Assembly (NCBI GenBank): GCA_002811645.1
Contig: PDIP01000102.1
Location: 30,594-66,552, forward strand
Direction: 5' to 3'
Origin: Corallochytrium limacisporum
Lineage: Eukaryota > Opisthokonta
Length of the DNA stretch: 35,959 nt
Shown: one piece after another, positions 34,679 to 35,959 of the stretch
How positions within the stretch are numbered: the stretch's first letter is position 1
Layout: each line of letters opens with the position of its first letter
Made by a program: the position numbers and the translations under genes
The notes under the pieces: model-generated
Seen by the model: only the letters and a program-made list of their open reading frames with translations
Databases searched by the model: none
What the model was told of the DNA's origin: nothing

Positions 34679-35959
34679 ATTGATCGAATGGTATATCCCG
34701 AATAAAAATATAACCGTGTGGATAATAAGTCCATCTAATAAATATCAACCGATCAGAGGTCTGAAATAACTGATCTTTGGAACTTATTATCATCCACTGG
34801 TGCATTTTAACTATGGGCAACGGTCAAATATGATCACTTCAAGGTAAATCCTATACTTGGAAGCGTCACCGGTGTGGTACATAGGCGAACACGTACAATC
34901 GCCTGTGAGTGTACTACCAGGACTGGGTGCACTGACCAGGGCGGCCCCCTCCCCTGCCTGTCACATGTGGTACATTTTGTATGGAAAGCTCTGGAACACA
35001 GTACAATGAGTATAGATATCCTTATTGTTCCGGATTTGTCATACAAATGTACTGCGCCCTGTCGGTCCCCAGTAGTAGCCAAAAACCCAATCCATTCCCC
35101 CACAACCGTCTCTCTCCGAAAATTTCTAATTTTTGTTGTTTATGTGTGCTTTTCGAAATTGTGTGTGAAATATGATTTGTGTGTGTTTTCCCTTTTTTTC
35201 TTCGTCTTTTTTTTGCGCGGGCTTCATGGCAGAGGCGGCGGGTTGGATCCAAACCCCCCTCGCGCCCCACTCACACACACACACACAGAGCAATCGGTGC
35301 TGCCTGTCCTGTTCAGACCCCACGACTGACCGCAGTACCCACTGCGAAGGTATCACGATCAGTTCCCAGGCCCCCCTTTGTTCACACAAGCCAGCAAAGG
35401 CGGGCTAAGTGCCCAGGAACCTCGCGGCAGCTCAGGGAGTTGGAAGTACTTTCAGTATTTGTATTTCGAAAGCGCATCGGCAGGGACAACACGAACAAAT
35501 GATTCCCACTCCAGGCTCAGGGTCGGACCCACCGTGGCAGCTCAATATTCTGAAAAAATGGGGTTCGTCGCCCGTTTGGAAAGTCAAACTTTCGTAGACT
35601 GCCAAGGTTCAAGATATGGCCCAAGGGGTCGCAACACGTCATACATTTTCTAGGGAAACCGCGTCCGCGGATCCAATTTTGCTCCTGCTTGCCCCAATCC
35701 CGCCATCCGATAATCAGCGCACCGATGGGGTGTCAGCAGTGTACCACCAACCAGCATCCCCGCTTTCCAGCAAAGGTTGGTGTTTAACCCTCCCCCTCCT
35801 TCGCTCGTTTTGCACCGTTTACCAACATACCATGATTCTTGGTTCCCGCAGTGCCAAGTTCGCTCTGCGAATTCGTCGACTCTGCGTAATTTGGTACTAT
35901 CCTCTGCGTCGAAATATTGCTCCAAATCACATTTAATCAACCGGAATAAGGAGGGAGGG
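34679..35959. other. Gene-free right end
   Basis: 1.28 kb upstream of RPS11, running to the window edge. It holds the RPS11 promoter, a T-rich pyrimidine tract (about 35190-35216) and a CA tract (about 35268-35288). Several open frames of 80-150 codons cross these repeats but have no recognisable domain. I cannot exclude a small gene at the far right. Confidence 0.5.
35268..35288. repeat. (CA)n tract
   Basis: Alternating CA dinucleotides with one TCAC interruption at the left, in the spacer upstream of RPS11. Confidence 0.85.

Noticed and set aside
1-35959. CRISPR arrays, insertion sequences, transposon terminal repeats, rRNA or operons
   Set aside because: No regularly spaced repeats, transposase-like frames or rRNA signatures were seen; the content is eukaryotic nuclear.

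Overview
This window looks like nuclear DNA from a compact, intron-poor eukaryote. Seventeen genes or gene remnants are packed into about 32 kb. Every recognisable gene is one uninterrupted reading frame with the standard genetic code, including RPS11, which carries introns in many lineages. AATAAA-type signals follow many of the stop codons. Several products point to an opisthokont, plausibly a unicellular holozoan relative of animals: a phosphorylase kinase alpha-type regulatory subunit ending in CAMQ, a VIP36-type lectin ending in KRFY, a TTC39/IML2 protein and a PXYLP1-like phosphatase. This placement is inference from protein resemblance; no species is claimed.

Layout, left to right. Positions 1-3598 hold no gene I can support, only simple repeats and homopolymer tracts. 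Then follow an orphan NMT1/THI5-like solute-binding protein (+), an unrecognised putative mitochondrial protein (+), TTC39/IML2 (-), U2 snRNP A' (+), RFC clamp-loader subunit 3 (+), UPF3 (-), a truncated kinesin motor N-terminus (+), a GNAT-like protein (-), a secreted histidine acid phosphatase (+), a Thg1-like protein (-), a FUN14 protein with an EF-hand-like loop (+), a VIP36 lectin (-), a divergent ADP-ribosylglycohydrolase (+), a Claspin/Mrc1-like acidic protein (+), the phosphorylase kinase regulatory subunit (-), UNC-50 (+) and ribosomal protein S11 (-). Positions 34679-35959 are gene-free.

The genes mostly alternate in strand. Tail-to-tail spacers are very short (60-109 bp in six of seven cases), so the 3' UTRs of convergent genes must abut or overlap. 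Head-to-head spacers are long (about 640-1530 bp) and carry long C/G homopolymers, CA/TG tracts and pyrimidine tracts. Unlike a bacterial operon, neighbours do not share one pathway: the window mixes housekeeping functions (splicing, NMD, DNA replication and checkpoint, secretory traffic, translation, tRNA repair, glycogen regulation).

The most interesting items are the CAMQ-ending PhK alpha homologue, the Thg1-like (not canonical Thg1) enzyme, the transporter-less NMT1/THI5-like protein, the ADP-ribosylglycohydrolase lacking the usual acidic metal motifs, the truncated kinesin and a 32-bp perfect C/G palindrome. I found no clear multi-gene novel system.
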